Source of the DNA: Microbacterium sp. zg-B185
Lineage (GTDB): Bacteria > Actinomycetota > Actinomycetes > Actinomycetales > Microbacteriaceae
Length of the DNA stretch: 64,000 nucleotides
Assembly (NCBI RefSeq): GCF_030246885.1
Contig: NZ_CP126739.1
Span: 1,178,001 to 1,242,000, forward strand
Reading direction: 5' to 3'
The notes under the pieces are model-generated. The model ran no database searches and was not told where the DNA came from. It saw only the letters and a list, made by a program, of their open reading frames with translations. The first letter of the stretch is position 1. Every line of letters begins with the position of its first letter. The position numbers were made by a program, and so were the translations under genes. Positions 1-7,409 of this stretch are shown in pieces.

Positions 1-527
1 GCATCCCGGAGTTCGTTCCACCGCACCCGCGCCTGCTTTTCGTCGGGATCAATCCCGGCCTGTGGACGGCGGCCACGGGCACGCCCTTCGCGCGCCCGGG
101 CAATCGGTTCTACCCCGCGCTGGTGGCCGCCGGGATCATCCCCCGGATGCCGCGTATTCCGGATGCCGGCATGCCGGCCGAGGATCGCGCCATGTTCTTC
201 GACTCGGGCATCGGCATTGCGAGCATCGTTCCCCGCGCCACCGCGCGGGCCGACGAACTCACGCGACAGGAACTTCGTGACGGGGCAGCGCGGCTCGTCC
301 AAGACATCGCGCGATGGCGTCCCGGCGTCGTCGCCGTCGTCGGCCTGACCGCGTACCGGCAGGGCTTCGACCATCCTGAGGCGCGTCAGGGTCGCCAGCC
401 GGAGCGGATCGCGGAGGCGGAGCTGTGGGTGCTGCCCAACCCGAGCGGCCTGAACGCGCACGAGACGGTCCGGACCCTCGCGGCGGCGTACGCTGCACCG
501 GCCCGGGCCGCCGGCATCATCGGCTGA
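1..527 (+). CDS. mug: G:T/U mismatch-specific DNA glycosylase, 5' truncated
   Basis: This gene enters from outside the window and is read in frame from base 3; the N-terminus is missing. The visible 174 residues carry both signature motifs of uracil-DNA glycosylase family 2 (Mug/TDG): GINPG near the beginning, whose Asn activates the water, and NPSGLN near residue 145, which inserts into the duplex. The family removes uracil or ethenocytosine opposite G in base excision repair. It ends at a TGA and is followed by a hairpin shared with the convergent gene. I am confident of the family; substrate preference cannot be read from sequence. Confidence 0.9.
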   Translation, partial: IPEFVPPHPRLLFVGINPGLWTAATGTPFARPGNRFYPALVAAGIIPRMPRIPDAGMPAEDRAMFFDSGIGIASIVPRATARADELTRQELRDGAARLVQDIARWRPGVVAVVGLTAYRQGFDHPEARQGRQPERIAEAELWVLPNPSGLNAHETVRTLAAAYAAPARAAGIIG

Positions 528-572
528 CCGTCACGACGGCCGTCTCCCGCAGGGACCCGAGCCGCAGAACGA

Positions 573-604
573 GGAAAGGGCCGACCCGAAGGCCGACCCT
601 TTCC
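573..604. terminator. Hairpin between convergent genes
   Basis: GGAAAGGG (573-580) pairs perfectly with CCCTTTCC (597-604), and the 16-base loop can partly pair further. It lies between two converging genes and could terminate in both directions. There is no strong T-tract. Confidence 0.55.
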
Positions 605-616
605 GCGCATCGATCG

Positions 617-2029
617 TCAGAACGCCTGCTCGATCCAGGCGTCGCCGGAGACGGGCTTTCCGAGCATCATCCCCTCGGGATCTGCGATTCCCTCGTAGAG
701 CGGGGACCCGCTCACCGAGAACTCCTGGTCCTGCAGTCGTGTCGTCACGGTGATGTCCGCATCGAAGGAGGGGATCTGTACGCGGAACTGCTGGGCGTAG
801 CCGTTTCCGGTCTCCGGGCTGGTCCACAGCTCGCCGACCGGGGTGACCGTGCTGGCGACGTAGTAGAGGTTGCCGTCGGCATCCTGCAGAGTCGCGTAGG
901 CGTCCACCGAGACTCCGATCTGGGGCTTGAAGCCTTCGCCGATGATGCCGGCGTTGGAGATCGTGTACCCGTTGTCCAGCTGCATGTCCTGCAGGAGCCA
1001 GCGCACCCGCGCGTCGGATGTCTTGCCGCCGAAGTAGCCGTACTCGTGATCCATCCAGGTGGTGCCCTCGACGGCGAACTGCTCGCCGTTGACAGTGATC
1101 GTTCCGGATGCCGCGAGGCGGGTGTACGAGAAGTAGTAGTTGTCCTTGGTCAGGTCTTGTGTCGTGGAAGTGGGGTCGATGCCCGTGCCCCAGACGTAGA
1201 GGGGCCGCCCCTGCTGCGAGAAGGTGAGATCGAACTCGACCTCTTCGAGCGTCTCGTCGTCGACCAGCAGCGACTGCACGGCGATGTTCTGGGTCGGGTC
1301 GGCCTGCGGTGCCGTCATCGACACGTAGCTGCGGACGGCGACTGCGGTCGCGCCCGTCCCGTCGCCTCCGCTGAGGGTCACGGTCGGTGTCGTGGTGTAG
1401 CCGGTACCCGGCTGGAGCAGGACGATCTGGGCCACGCCGCCGTCGTCATCCAGGATCGCGACGCCCGAGGCATCCGACCCGTCGCCCTCGATCTTGACGT
1501 CGGGGGCCTTGGTGTATCCGGAACCCGGGTCGGTCACGCTGAAACCACCGACCGCCCAGCTGGGATCGCCGAGCTTGGCGTACCAGTCCTTCTTGGGATC
1601 GCCCTCTGCCCAGTTCGCGACATCGAAGACGCCGATCGGGGACGGCCCGTACACCTGGGTGCGCTGGTAGTGGCGCTCGTTCTCGACGTCGGCCAGCGAG
1701 ACCTGCGTCATCGCGAAGTCCTGGCCCACGAACGAGGCGGCGTTGATTTCGAATCCGAACACCCGGTCGCCGGCGCGAAGCGTGCCGGTGTGCCACCACC
1801 ACTCCGTGGGGGCACCGTCATGACGGTACATGTCCTTGGGCACGCTCAGGACGACGTTCTCCTCCGGCACCGGGTCGGGCATCGTCGTGCCGGACCACAT
1901 CGTGTTCGCCGGGACGGGTGCGCTCGGGGCCGCAACTCCGCCGGGTCCACCGCATGCTGCAAGAGCTGCGGTGAGCGCTCCGATGATGCCGATCCCGACT
2001 GCTCGTGCTTTCCAGGAAGTTCGTGTCAT
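617..2029 (-). CDS. Secreted lipoprotein, AttH/CrtC-type lipocalin-like, with inserted GxGY repeats
   Basis: The 470-residue product has a lipoprotein signal (basic start, hydrophobic run, LAAC with Cys26). The GAPTEWWWHTG motif at residues 75-82 and FGFEINAASF after it are typical of the AttH/carotenoid 1,2-hydratase-like lipocalin superfamily. The C-terminal half (DHEYGYFGGK, residues about 320-330) fits the second lipocalin sheet. An unusual insert at about 165-233 carries two GxGYTxxPxVxI units (169-184 and 208-224). The protein should be anchored outside the membrane; the ligand or reaction is unknown. A TAGCAT box lies 7 bases before the ATG, so the mRNA is probably leaderless. It is divergent from the cupin lipoprotein gene. 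Confidence 0.8.
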   Translation of the reverse strand: MTRTSWKARAVGIGIIGALTAALAACGGPGGVAAPSAPVPANTMWSGTTMPDPVPEENVVLSVPKDMYRHDGAPTEWWWHTGTLRAGDRVFGFEINAASFVGQDFAMTQVSLADVENERHYQRTQVYGPSPIGVFDVANWAEGDPKKDWYAKLGDPSWAVGGFSVTDPGSGYTKAPDVKIEGDGSDASGVAILDDDGGVAQIVLLQPGTGYTTTPTVTLSGGDGTGATAVAVRSYVSMTAPQADPTQNIAVQSLLVDDETLEEVEFDLTFSQQGRPLYVWGTGIDPTSTTQDLTKDNYYFSYTRLAASGTITVNGEQFAVEGTTWMDHEYGYFGGKTSDARVRWLLQDMQLDNGYTISNAGIIGEGFKPQIGVSVDAYATLQDADGNLYYVASTVTPVGELWTSPETGNGYAQQFRVQIPSFDADITVTTRLQDQEFSVSGSPLYEGIADPEGMMLGKPVSGDAWIEQAF

Positions 2030-2036
2030 GTTGCTG

Positions 2037-2042
2037 ATGCTA
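2037..2042 (-). promoter_or_regulatory. -10 box, leaderless promoter of the AttH-like gene
   Basis: On the minus strand TAGCAT lies 7 bases in front of the ATG at 2029, which would place the transcription start at or next to the start codon. Confidence 0.5.
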
Positions 2043-2116
2043 TCGATGCGATATCGGCATTCTGCTCACCAGTCACCCCGGCAGCTCTTCGATACCCAAG
2101 CGTTATGCTCACCGCC

Positions 2117-2218
2117 GTGTTCCTGGCGGCCGTGCGCTCGGCTGGGCGTCGTTTCCCGCTAGGGTCCAAGGACGCACATGCGGGGTCGTGCGTTCGCAGA
2201 GGTACGACGTGGGGGTAA
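2117..2218 (+). other. Candidate leaderless 33-codon upstream ORF before the cupin gene
   Basis: TATGCT (2104-2109) stands 7 bases before a GTG at 2117. The frame runs 33 codons and stops with TAA at 2216-2218, two bases before the GTG start of the cupin gene. The stop overlaps that gene's G-rich ribosome binding site. The peptide (FLAAVRSAGRRFPLGSKDAH and so on) resembles nothing I know. Long open frames arise by chance at this GC content, so this is only a candidate. Confidence 0.25.
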
Positions 2219-2220
2219 CC

Positions 2221-2709
2221 GTGAAGCGGGCAACGAGGCATTTCAGACGGGCGGCGGCGATCGCCGTCGGCGCGGCCATGGCACTGGCCATCGCTGCCTG
2301 TGGCAGCCCGGCGCCGGGCGCATCCGAAACCGTGGCACCGAAGGTCAGTGCCGTCGATGTCGCCACGGGGGACCAAGCCGAGGCGGTGGAGGTCGCCGTC
2401 GACGGGGGTGCGGCAGGTGTGGGGGTCACCTTCCGCGAGATCACCATCGAACCGGGAGCCGGAACCGGCGAACACTGCCACTACGGGCAGCTGATCGCGG
2501 TCGTGCAGGCGGGTGCGCTCACCCACTATTCGGAGACGCACCCCGGCGGTGTGCGCGTCTACAAGACGGGGGAGTCGATCATCGAGGGTGCGGGTTATCC
2601 GCACGAGGGGCGCAACGAGGGCGACACCGATGTGATCCTCTGGGTCACCTACGTCATCCAGGACGGAAAGCCCCTCGCCGAGACCGAACTCGCCAACTGC
2701 GAGAGCTGA
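2221..2709 (+). CDS. Cupin-domain lipoprotein
   Basis: This is a secreted lipoprotein of 162 residues: the signal peptide ends at AIAAC with the lipid Cys27, followed by a single cupin barrel. EHCHYGQ (residues 84-90) supplies the His pair of cupin motif 1, and GxxIxExxGYPHEGRNEGDT resembles motif 2, so a metal site is plausible. I chose the GTG at 2221 because GGGGG lies just upstream and the signal peptide then begins MKR; an in-frame ATG at 2188 would add 11 residues before the basic segment. The exact role is unknown; small secreted cupins may bind metals or sugars. It is divergent from the AttH-like lipoprotein gene. Confidence 0.8.
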   Translation: MKRATRHFRRAAAIAVGAAMALAIAACGSPAPGASETVAPKVSAVDVATGDQAEAVEVAVDGGAAGVGVTFREITIEPGAGTGEHCHYGQLIAVVQAGALTHYSETHPGGVRVYKTGESIIEGAGYPHEGRNEGDTDVILWVTYVIQDGKPLAETELANCES

Positions 2710-2793
2710 GCGCCACACAAGCACCAGGGTCCCCGACCTCGGCCATGGCATGCTGGAGAGGCTGCGCACCGGCGCGGGCGAAGGGGGATCCTC

Positions 2794-3786
2794 ATGCAGA
2801 AGCGACCGCTCGGCCGCACCGGCCACGACGTCTCAGCCATCGGGTTGGGGACATGGCAGCTGGGCTCGGACTGGGGATCGGTCAGCGAGGATGACGCGCT
2901 CGCCGTCCTGGCAGTATCCGCCGATCGCGGCGTCACCCTGTTCGACACCGCCGACGTCTACGGCGATGGACGCAGCGAGTCCCTGATCGGCCGGTTCCTT
3001 GCCGACCGCCCGACCCCCGAGATCACGGTCGCCACGAAGATGGGCAGGCGCGCCGCTCAGGAGCCGGAGAACTACTCCCTCGAGAACTTCCGTACCTGGA
3101 CTGCCCGCTCGCGCGCCAATCTGGGCGTCGAGACCTTGGACCTGGTCCAGCTGCACTGCCCGCCGTCAACGGTGATCGAGGATGCTGCGACCTACGACGC
3201 GCTCGATGCGCTCGTCGCCGAGGGCGCGATCCGCGCGTATGGGGTCTCGGTGGAGACATGCGCGCAGGCGCTCGCGGCGATCGCGTGGCCGAACGTGACG
3301 AACGTGCAGATCATCTTCAACCCGTTCCGGCTCAAGCCGCTCGATGAGGTGCTGCCCGCGGCGGCGGCCGCCGGCGTCTCGATCTTCGCGCGTGTTCCGC
3401 TGGCGTCCGGTCTGCTTTCGGGCAGGTACACCGCCGCGACGACGTTCGCCGAGAACGACCACCGCAGCTTCAACCGTCACGGTGAGGCGTTCGATCGCGG
3501 TGAGACGTTCTCAGGTGTGGACTACGGGATCGGGCTCGCCGCGGCAGCGGAGCTGACCGCGGCGTTGCCGGAGGGTGTCTCGCTCCCGGCCGCGACACTT
3601 GCCTGGATCTCCTCGCAGTCCGGGGTGACCACCGTCATCCCGGGGGCGCGCAACGTCCAGCAAGCGGTGTCGAATGCGGATGCTGCGGCTCTGCTGGACG
3701 CGGACTTCGACGTCGCGGCGTTCGACGCAGTCGTCCACGAGGTCTACGACCGTCGCCTGCGCGAGGCCATCCACCCGCTCTGGTGA
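2794..3786 (+). CDS. Aldo/keto reductase
   Basis: This is a full-length 330-residue NADPH-dependent oxidoreductase of the aldo/keto reductase superfamily. The catalytic tetrad is visible as Asp51 and Tyr56 (FDTADVYGDG), Lys82 (VATKMG) and His121 (VQLHCPPS). The C-terminal VTTVIPGARN segment is the usual nucleotide-phosphate binding region. AAGGGGGA lies 8 bases before the ATG. Substrate is not predictable; the closest general type is the YajO/IolS-like group that acts on sugars or aldehydes. It stands alone and converges on the GNAT gene, leaving only 16 bases between stops. Confidence 0.9.
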   Translation: MQKRPLGRTGHDVSAIGLGTWQLGSDWGSVSEDDALAVLAVSADRGVTLFDTADVYGDGRSESLIGRFLADRPTPEITVATKMGRRAAQEPENYSLENFRTWTARSRANLGVETLDLVQLHCPPSTVIEDAATYDALDALVAEGAIRAYGVSVETCAQALAAIAWPNVTNVQIIFNPFRLKPLDEVLPAAAAAGVSIFARVPLASGLLSGRYTAATTFAENDHRSFNRHGEAFDRGETFSGVDYGIGLAAAAELTAALPEGVSLPAATLAWISSQSGVTTVIPGARNVQQAVSNADAAALLDADFDVAAFDAVVHEVYDRRLREAIHPLW

Positions 3787-3802
3787 CGCGCCGCGCGTGC
3801 GG

Positions 3803-4411
3803 TCACAGATCGACTCTCATCACCAGCCGTCGCTTCGTCGGGTGCGAGACCTCCGCGAGCCCTGCCGCGAGGAACGGACCGACGGCACCCACGCTCATCT
3901 CGTCCCAGATGACCTGCTTGCCGCCGGTGAGCAGCGGATAGCCTTCGACCGCCTTGGCTCCGCGCGCGCGGGCATACTCGACCGCTGCCGCGACGAGCGG
4001 GTACGTCAGACCCTGATGGCGGTGTTCCTTGGCCACGATCAGGCACGCGATCGCCCAGACTGACTCGTCCTCCTTGTCTTCATCGCGGTCCTTCCACGGC
4101 ACGGGCGAACCGCGCAGGCGCCCGAAGACGCCTCGGGCATCGACCGCGCACCAGCCCGCCGGATCGCCGTCGACGTACGCCACGATGCCGATCGTCTCGG
4201 TCGCTCGCGGGTCGTCGCAGTGGGTCTCGGCACGGAGGATGGCGCCGCGTTCGGACTCCGGCAGATGCCACCAGTCGTGATCGCCGAGGCGCTGGCGCTG
4301 GCACTGGCATCGGCGGGCCGGCCCGGTCAGGATCGCCTGGAGGTCTTCCCACGACGCCTCGTTGGCGCGCACGATCCGCAGCCCGTCCGCCCGTTCCGCT
4401 CCCGGGTCCAT
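3803..4411 (-). CDS. GNAT family N-acetyltransferase (paralogue 1)
   Basis: The 202-residue protein has a GNAT fold. WAIACLIVAKEHRHQGLTYP corresponds to beta-4 and the acetyl-CoA loop (Q/RxxGxG/A type, here HRHQGL), and YARARGAKAVEGYPL follows it. A Cys-rich start (RRCQCQRQRL) is shared by position with WCLSYRLG in the GNAT at 53374, and both end with RVLMRLDL-type strands, so the two look like distant paralogues. The open frame continues far upstream, but the ATG at 4411 gives the family-like start and has TACTCT (4418-4423) 6 bases in front. The acceptor is unknown. Confidence 0.8.
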   Translation of the reverse strand: MDPGAERADGLRIVRANEASWEDLQAILTGPARRCQCQRQRLGDHDWWHLPESERGAILRAETHCDDPRATETIGIVAYVDGDPAGWCAVDARGVFGRLRGSPVPWKDRDEDKEDESVWAIACLIVAKEHRHQGLTYPLVAAAVEYARARGAKAVEGYPLLTGGKQVIWDEMSVGAVGPFLAAGLAEVSHPTKRRLVMRVDL

Positions 4412-4417
4412 GCACTG

Positions 4418-4423
4418 AGAGTA
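4418..4423 (-). promoter_or_regulatory. -10 box, leaderless promoter of GNAT 1
   Basis: TACTCT on the minus strand, 6 bases before the ATG at 4411. Confidence 0.5.
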
Positions 4424-4551
4424 GACCCGGCCGGGTACATCGCGGCGATCCCCTCGGCGCGATGGCGGTCGGCGGCTCCTGCGCCTCCTCGTGCGCGGGG
4501 CGGCGCGGACCGACCCGGCTGCGTCCTCGGCAGGCGACCCCGTCCCGGGAG

Positions 4552-4557
4552 TATGGT
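4552..4557 (+). promoter_or_regulatory. -10 box that decides the glycosyltransferase start
   Basis: TATGGT lies 7 bases before the GTG at 4565. The in-frame ATG at 4553 falls inside this box, so it is unlikely to be transcribed and the GTG is preferred as start. Confidence 0.5.
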
Positions 4558-4564
4558 GAGTGCC

Positions 4565-5377
4565 GTGTCCCTCTCGCCCCGCGTCACGGTGGTCGTGCCC
4601 TGCCGCAATGATGCGGAGTATCTGCGTTCGTGCCTCGAGGCGCTGGCTGCCCAGACGCACCCCGCCGATCGCGTGATCGTGGTGGACAACGCCAGCACCG
4701 ATGCCACGGCCGAGGTGGCCCGGTCGTTCGGCGCTGAGGTGTTCGTCGAGACCAGTATCGGGATCTGGCCGGCTGCCGCCCGCGGGTATGACGAGGCCCT
4801 GCCCGACACGGACATCATCGCGCGGCTGGATGCCGATTCCCGCCCGCACCCGGACTGGATCGCCCGGCTCGTGGGCGCCTTCGTGGCTGATCCTCACCTG
4901 GGCGTGCTGACCGGGGGAGCGGAGTTCTACGGCGCGGGCCCACTCGTCAGCTATCTCGGCGAGCACTGGTACATCGGCGGCGGTCACTTCTGGATCAAGA
5001 AGTGGCTCGGCATCCCGCTGGTCTTCGGGTCCAACTTCGCGATGCGCACCCGCGTGTGGGAACGGGTGCGGGACGTGGTCGACCGCACCAACGGAAGGAT
5101 CCACGACGACCTCGACCTCACCATCCGCCTGCGCCCCGCCGACGGCGTGCGGTTCGATCCCGCACTGCGCATGCCGGTCTCGGCGCGTCCGCTCGTCACG
5201 CAGCGCGGTCTGTGGCGCCGTGTCTGGCGGGTGGTGCCGACGTTCGCGGCGAGCTGGCCGGAGGGCGCCGCGTGGAAGCGCCGCGATCTGGATGGCGGGC
5301 GCGCCCCCGGTTCCGCCATCGGGGACGATGGCTGGACGCCCAGCGATGAGGACTGGGCGCCGGGCTTCGGTCGGTAG
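4565..5377 (+). CDS. Family 2 glycosyltransferase
   Basis: The 270-residue protein is a GT-A fold family 2 glycosyltransferase. It begins with VTVVVPCRNDAEYL, carries the nucleotide-binding Asp at DNASTDAT (residues 41-48), the metal-binding DxD as LDADS (Asp89, Asp91) and a likely catalytic base in HDDLDL (180-184). There is no clear C-terminal membrane domain, so it probably acts at the cytoplasmic face on a lipid or cell-envelope acceptor. The acceptor and sugar cannot be told. The GTG start is chosen over the ATG at 4553 because of the -10 box; both are in frame. It is divergent from GNAT 1. Confidence 0.85.
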   Translation: MSLSPRVTVVVPCRNDAEYLRSCLEALAAQTHPADRVIVVDNASTDATAEVARSFGAEVFVETSIGIWPAAARGYDEALPDTDIIARLDADSRPHPDWIARLVGAFVADPHLGVLTGGAEFYGAGPLVSYLGEHWYIGGGHFWIKKWLGIPLVFGSNFAMRTRVWERVRDVVDRTNGRIHDDLDLTIRLRPADGVRFDPALRMPVSARPLVTQRGLWRRVWRVVPTFAASWPEGAAWKRRDLDGGRAPGSAIGDDGWTPSDEDWAPGFGR

Positions 5378-5397
5378 GCCTGGCTAGGGTGGCCCTC

Positions 5398-5439
5398 GTG
5401 TACGAGATGACGGAGCAGGTTCGGGGCCCGGACGCGTGA
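5398..5439 (+). other. Candidate leaderless 13-codon ORF coupled to the DUF1905 gene
   Basis: TAGGGT (5385-5390) is 7 bases before GTG at 5398. The frame encodes MYEMTEQVRGPDA and ends at TGA 5437-5439, which overlaps the GTG start of the next gene as GTGA. This is the layout of a leaderless leader peptide with translational coupling. It could still be chance, since any GTG followed by A creates a TGA. Confidence 0.4.
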
Positions 5440-5732
5440 TCGTCGAGTTCGACGGTGACGTGTTCCGCTGGGATGCCCGCGAGGACGCGGCGTGGTTCTT
5501 CGTCGCGGTCCCACCCGAATTGAGCGCCCAGATCCGGGAGATCCCCCGTCCGCATCGCGGCTTCGGATCCGTCCGGGTGCGCGCCCGAGTGGGAACGTCG
5601 CAGTGGTCGACGTCGATCTTCCCGGGCGCGGGGGGCGCGTACGTGCTGCCGCTGAAGCGCGCGGTCCGCGACGCCGAGTCGCTCGTCGAAGGTGGACCTG
5701 TGACGGCGCGGCTCGAGGTCCTGGACGGCTGA
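5436..5732 (+). CDS. DUF1905 domain protein
   Basis: This 98-residue protein matches DUF1905. It has the FDGDVFRWDARE-AAWFFVAVP opening and the middle GFGSVRVRARVGTSQWSTSIFP, ending in a strand with VTARLEVLD. The family is a small single-domain beta-barrel, sometimes followed by a YdeI/OmpD-associated domain, which is absent here. Function is unknown. The GTG at 5436 gives the usual family start; it has no good Shine-Dalgarno of its own and overlaps the stop of a possible micro-ORF, which suggests translational coupling. Confidence 0.8.
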   Translation: MIVEFDGDVFRWDAREDAAWFFVAVPPELSAQIREIPRPHRGFGSVRVRARVGTSQWSTSIFPGAGGAYVLPLKRAVRDAESLVEGGPVTARLEVLDG

Positions 5733-5806
5733 CCCGCGGGCTGGTCGCGGGTGCGCGGATTATCCACAGCACTGCTCTGCCCAGGCTGCCGGAGCCGCCG
5801 ACGCGT

Positions 5807-5812
5807 TACGCT
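5807..5812 (+). promoter_or_regulatory. -10 box in front of the A24 peptidase gene
   Basis: TACGCT, 8 bases before the ATG at 5821; probable leaderless transcript. Confidence 0.4.
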
Positions 5813-5820
5813 CGGACGTC

Positions 5821-6336
5821 ATGACCGGCGCAGTTGCGTCCTTCGTGCTGGCGGGGGCAGCCTTCGCCTATCTCGGCGTCCTCAGCATCGTCCTGGTGAT
5901 CATCGACCTGCGCGCGCACCGGCTGCCCAACCGCGTCGTGCTGCCGGGCTACGCGGTCGCCCTGCTGCTGTTCGCTGCGGCGTCCACCCTCGACGGGCAC
6001 CCGGCACGGCTGCTGCGAGCGGTCGCCGGCATGGCGATCCTGTTCGCGTGCTTCTTCGCGATGCGGCTGGCCAGCCCGGCCTCCCTCGGCGGCGGCGACG
6101 TGAAGCTCGCCGGTCTGCTCGGCTTGTACTTCGGCTGGATCGGGTGGGGTGCGCTTGTGATCGGAACCGCCGCGGCGTTCCTGATCGGCGGCGCCCAGGC
6201 GATCGCGTTGATCCTGCTGCGGCGTGCGGACCGCCGATCCCGCATCGCATTCGGCCCGGCCATGCTCGGCGGGGCATGGGTGGCCATCGCCATGGCAGCG
6301 CTGCCGAACGTGACGTCCTGGCCGTCCGGCGTGTAG
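5821..6336 (+). CDS. Prepilin peptidase (A24 family), catalytic domain only
   Basis: The 171-residue integral membrane protein is an A24 aspartic peptidase. The two catalytic aspartates are Asp29 in VIIDLRAHRLPN and Asp93 in the hallmark GGGDVK. About five hydrophobic helices are visible. The N-terminal methyltransferase domain of PilD is absent, as in many actinobacterial TadV/CpaA-like proteins. These enzymes cleave the leader of type IV-like or Flp/Tad pilins at the inner face of the membrane. No pilin or secretion ATPase gene lies nearby, so the substrate must be encoded elsewhere. Confidence 0.9.
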   Translation: MTGAVASFVLAGAAFAYLGVLSIVLVIIDLRAHRLPNRVVLPGYAVALLLFAAASTLDGHPARLLRAVAGMAILFACFFAMRLASPASLGGGDVKLAGLLGLYFGWIGWGALVIGTAAAFLIGGAQAIALILLRRADRRSRIAFGPAMLGGAWVAIAMAALPNVTSWPSGV

Positions 6337-6388
6337 TCCGCGCGCTCGGTGCGACTGTCAAGGGCGCCGGTGCGCGTCAGCCGGCCGA

Positions 6389-6394
6389 TACCCT
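6389..6394 (+). promoter_or_regulatory. -10 box in front of the BrkB-like gene
   Basis: TACCCT, 7 bases before the ATG at 6402; leaderless arrangement. Confidence 0.45.
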
Positions 6395-6401
6395 CGAGGG
6401 C

Positions 6402-7409
6402 ATGGCTGCTTTCATCGCGCGCATCATCGCGTGGGCACTGCAACGCAAACCCGTCCGCGCGTTCCTGCTCTACAGCGAGCACCGCGGGCCCATCCTGGCG
6501 GACAGCGTCACCTACCGCACGCTGTTCAGCGTCTTCGCCGGCGTGCTGCTGGGCTTCTCGATCGCCGGGCTGTTCCTGGCCGGCAACCCCGAACTCCTGC
6601 AGGCCCTGACCGAGTCGGTGGATGCCGCGATCCCCGGGCTGGTCGGCGAAGACGGCCTCATCGATCCGTCATCGATCCAGATCGCCGCCGGCCTGACGGT
6701 CGCGACGGTCCTGTCGATCATCGCACTGGTCGGCGCCGCGATCGGCGCCATCGGCTCGCTTCGCGCCGCGTTCCGCACTCTCGCAGACAAGCTCACCGAC
6801 GACGTGCTGTGGATCTGGGTGCTGCTGCGCAACTTCGTGATCGCCATCGGCATCGGCGCGGCCTTCGCGGCGTCCGCCCTTCTCACGTTCTTCGCGAACG
6901 CCGGCATCGGGGCACTCAGCGATCTCCTCGGGCTTTCCGAAGGCAACCCCGTCACGGTGATCGGCACGCGCGCCGTCTCGGTCATCCTCGTCTTCCTCCT
7001 GGACGCCGCCGCGATCGCAGTGCTCTTCCGCACCCTCTCCGGTGTGAAGCCGTCACTGCGGGCCCTGCTGCCCGGCACGTTCTACGGCGCGATCGGACTC
7101 CTGGTGCTGCAGCAGCTGTCCAGCCTGTTCGTCGGCGGGGCGTCGTCGAACCCGCTGCTGGCCTCGTTCGCATCGTTGATCGCACTGCTGCTGTGGTTCA
7201 ACCTGTCCGCGCAGGTCATCCTGCTCGCGGGTGCGTACATCATCACCAGCGTCGATGAGGAGAGTGACCGCGTTAGCGCCCGATTCGGCGCGTCGACCTT
7301 CGCGCAGCGTCGCGTGAAGCGCGCCGAGCTGAGTGTCCGCCTGGCCACGGACGAATTATCCGTGGCGCGGGCCGAAGAGGAGAAGGAGCGGGCGGGCTCC
7401 CATGGCTGA
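6402..7409 (+). CDS. YihY/BrkB family membrane protein
   Basis: The 335-residue protein is a polytopic member of the YihY/BrkB family. After a cytoplasmic start come about six hydrophobic segments, with the family signature GPILADSVTYRTLFSVFAG near residue 28, PGTFYGAIGLLVLQQL near 225 and a final LLWFNLSAQVILLAGAYI helix. The tail is charged and predicted helical. The family was once called ribonuclease BN, which is wrong; transport or envelope roles are suggested but not proven. The ATG at 6402 follows a -10 box. Its stop overlaps the next gene by 8 bases, indicating an operon. Confidence 0.85.
   Translation: MAAFIARIIAWALQRKPVRAFLLYSEHRGPILADSVTYRTLFSVFAGVLLGFSIAGLFLAGNPELLQALTESVDAAIPGLVGEDGLIDPSSIQIAAGLTVATVLSIIALVGAAIGAIGSLRAAFRTLADKLTDDVLWIWVLLRNFVIAIGIGAAFAASALLTFFANAGIGALSDLLGLSEGNPVTVIGTRAVSVILVFLLDAAAIAVLFRTLSGVKPSLRALLPGTFYGAIGLLVLQQLSSLFVGGASSNPLLASFASLIALLLWFNLSAQVILLAGAYIITSVDEESDRVSARFGASTFAQRRVKRAELSVRLATDELSVARAEEEKERAGSHG

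Noticed and set aside
425..2218. Very long open frame on the plus strand opposite the AttH-like gene
   Set aside because: High GC leaves antisense frames open by chance. It has no recognisable domain, low-complexity Arg/Gly content, and it overlaps a gene with a clear signal peptide and motifs. Only its very end was kept as a micro-ORF candidate.
4412..5104. N-terminal extension of the GNAT gene, giving a 433-residue protein
   Set aside because: The extension is antisense to the glycosyltransferase, shows no domain, and a family-like ATG with a -10 box exists at 4411.
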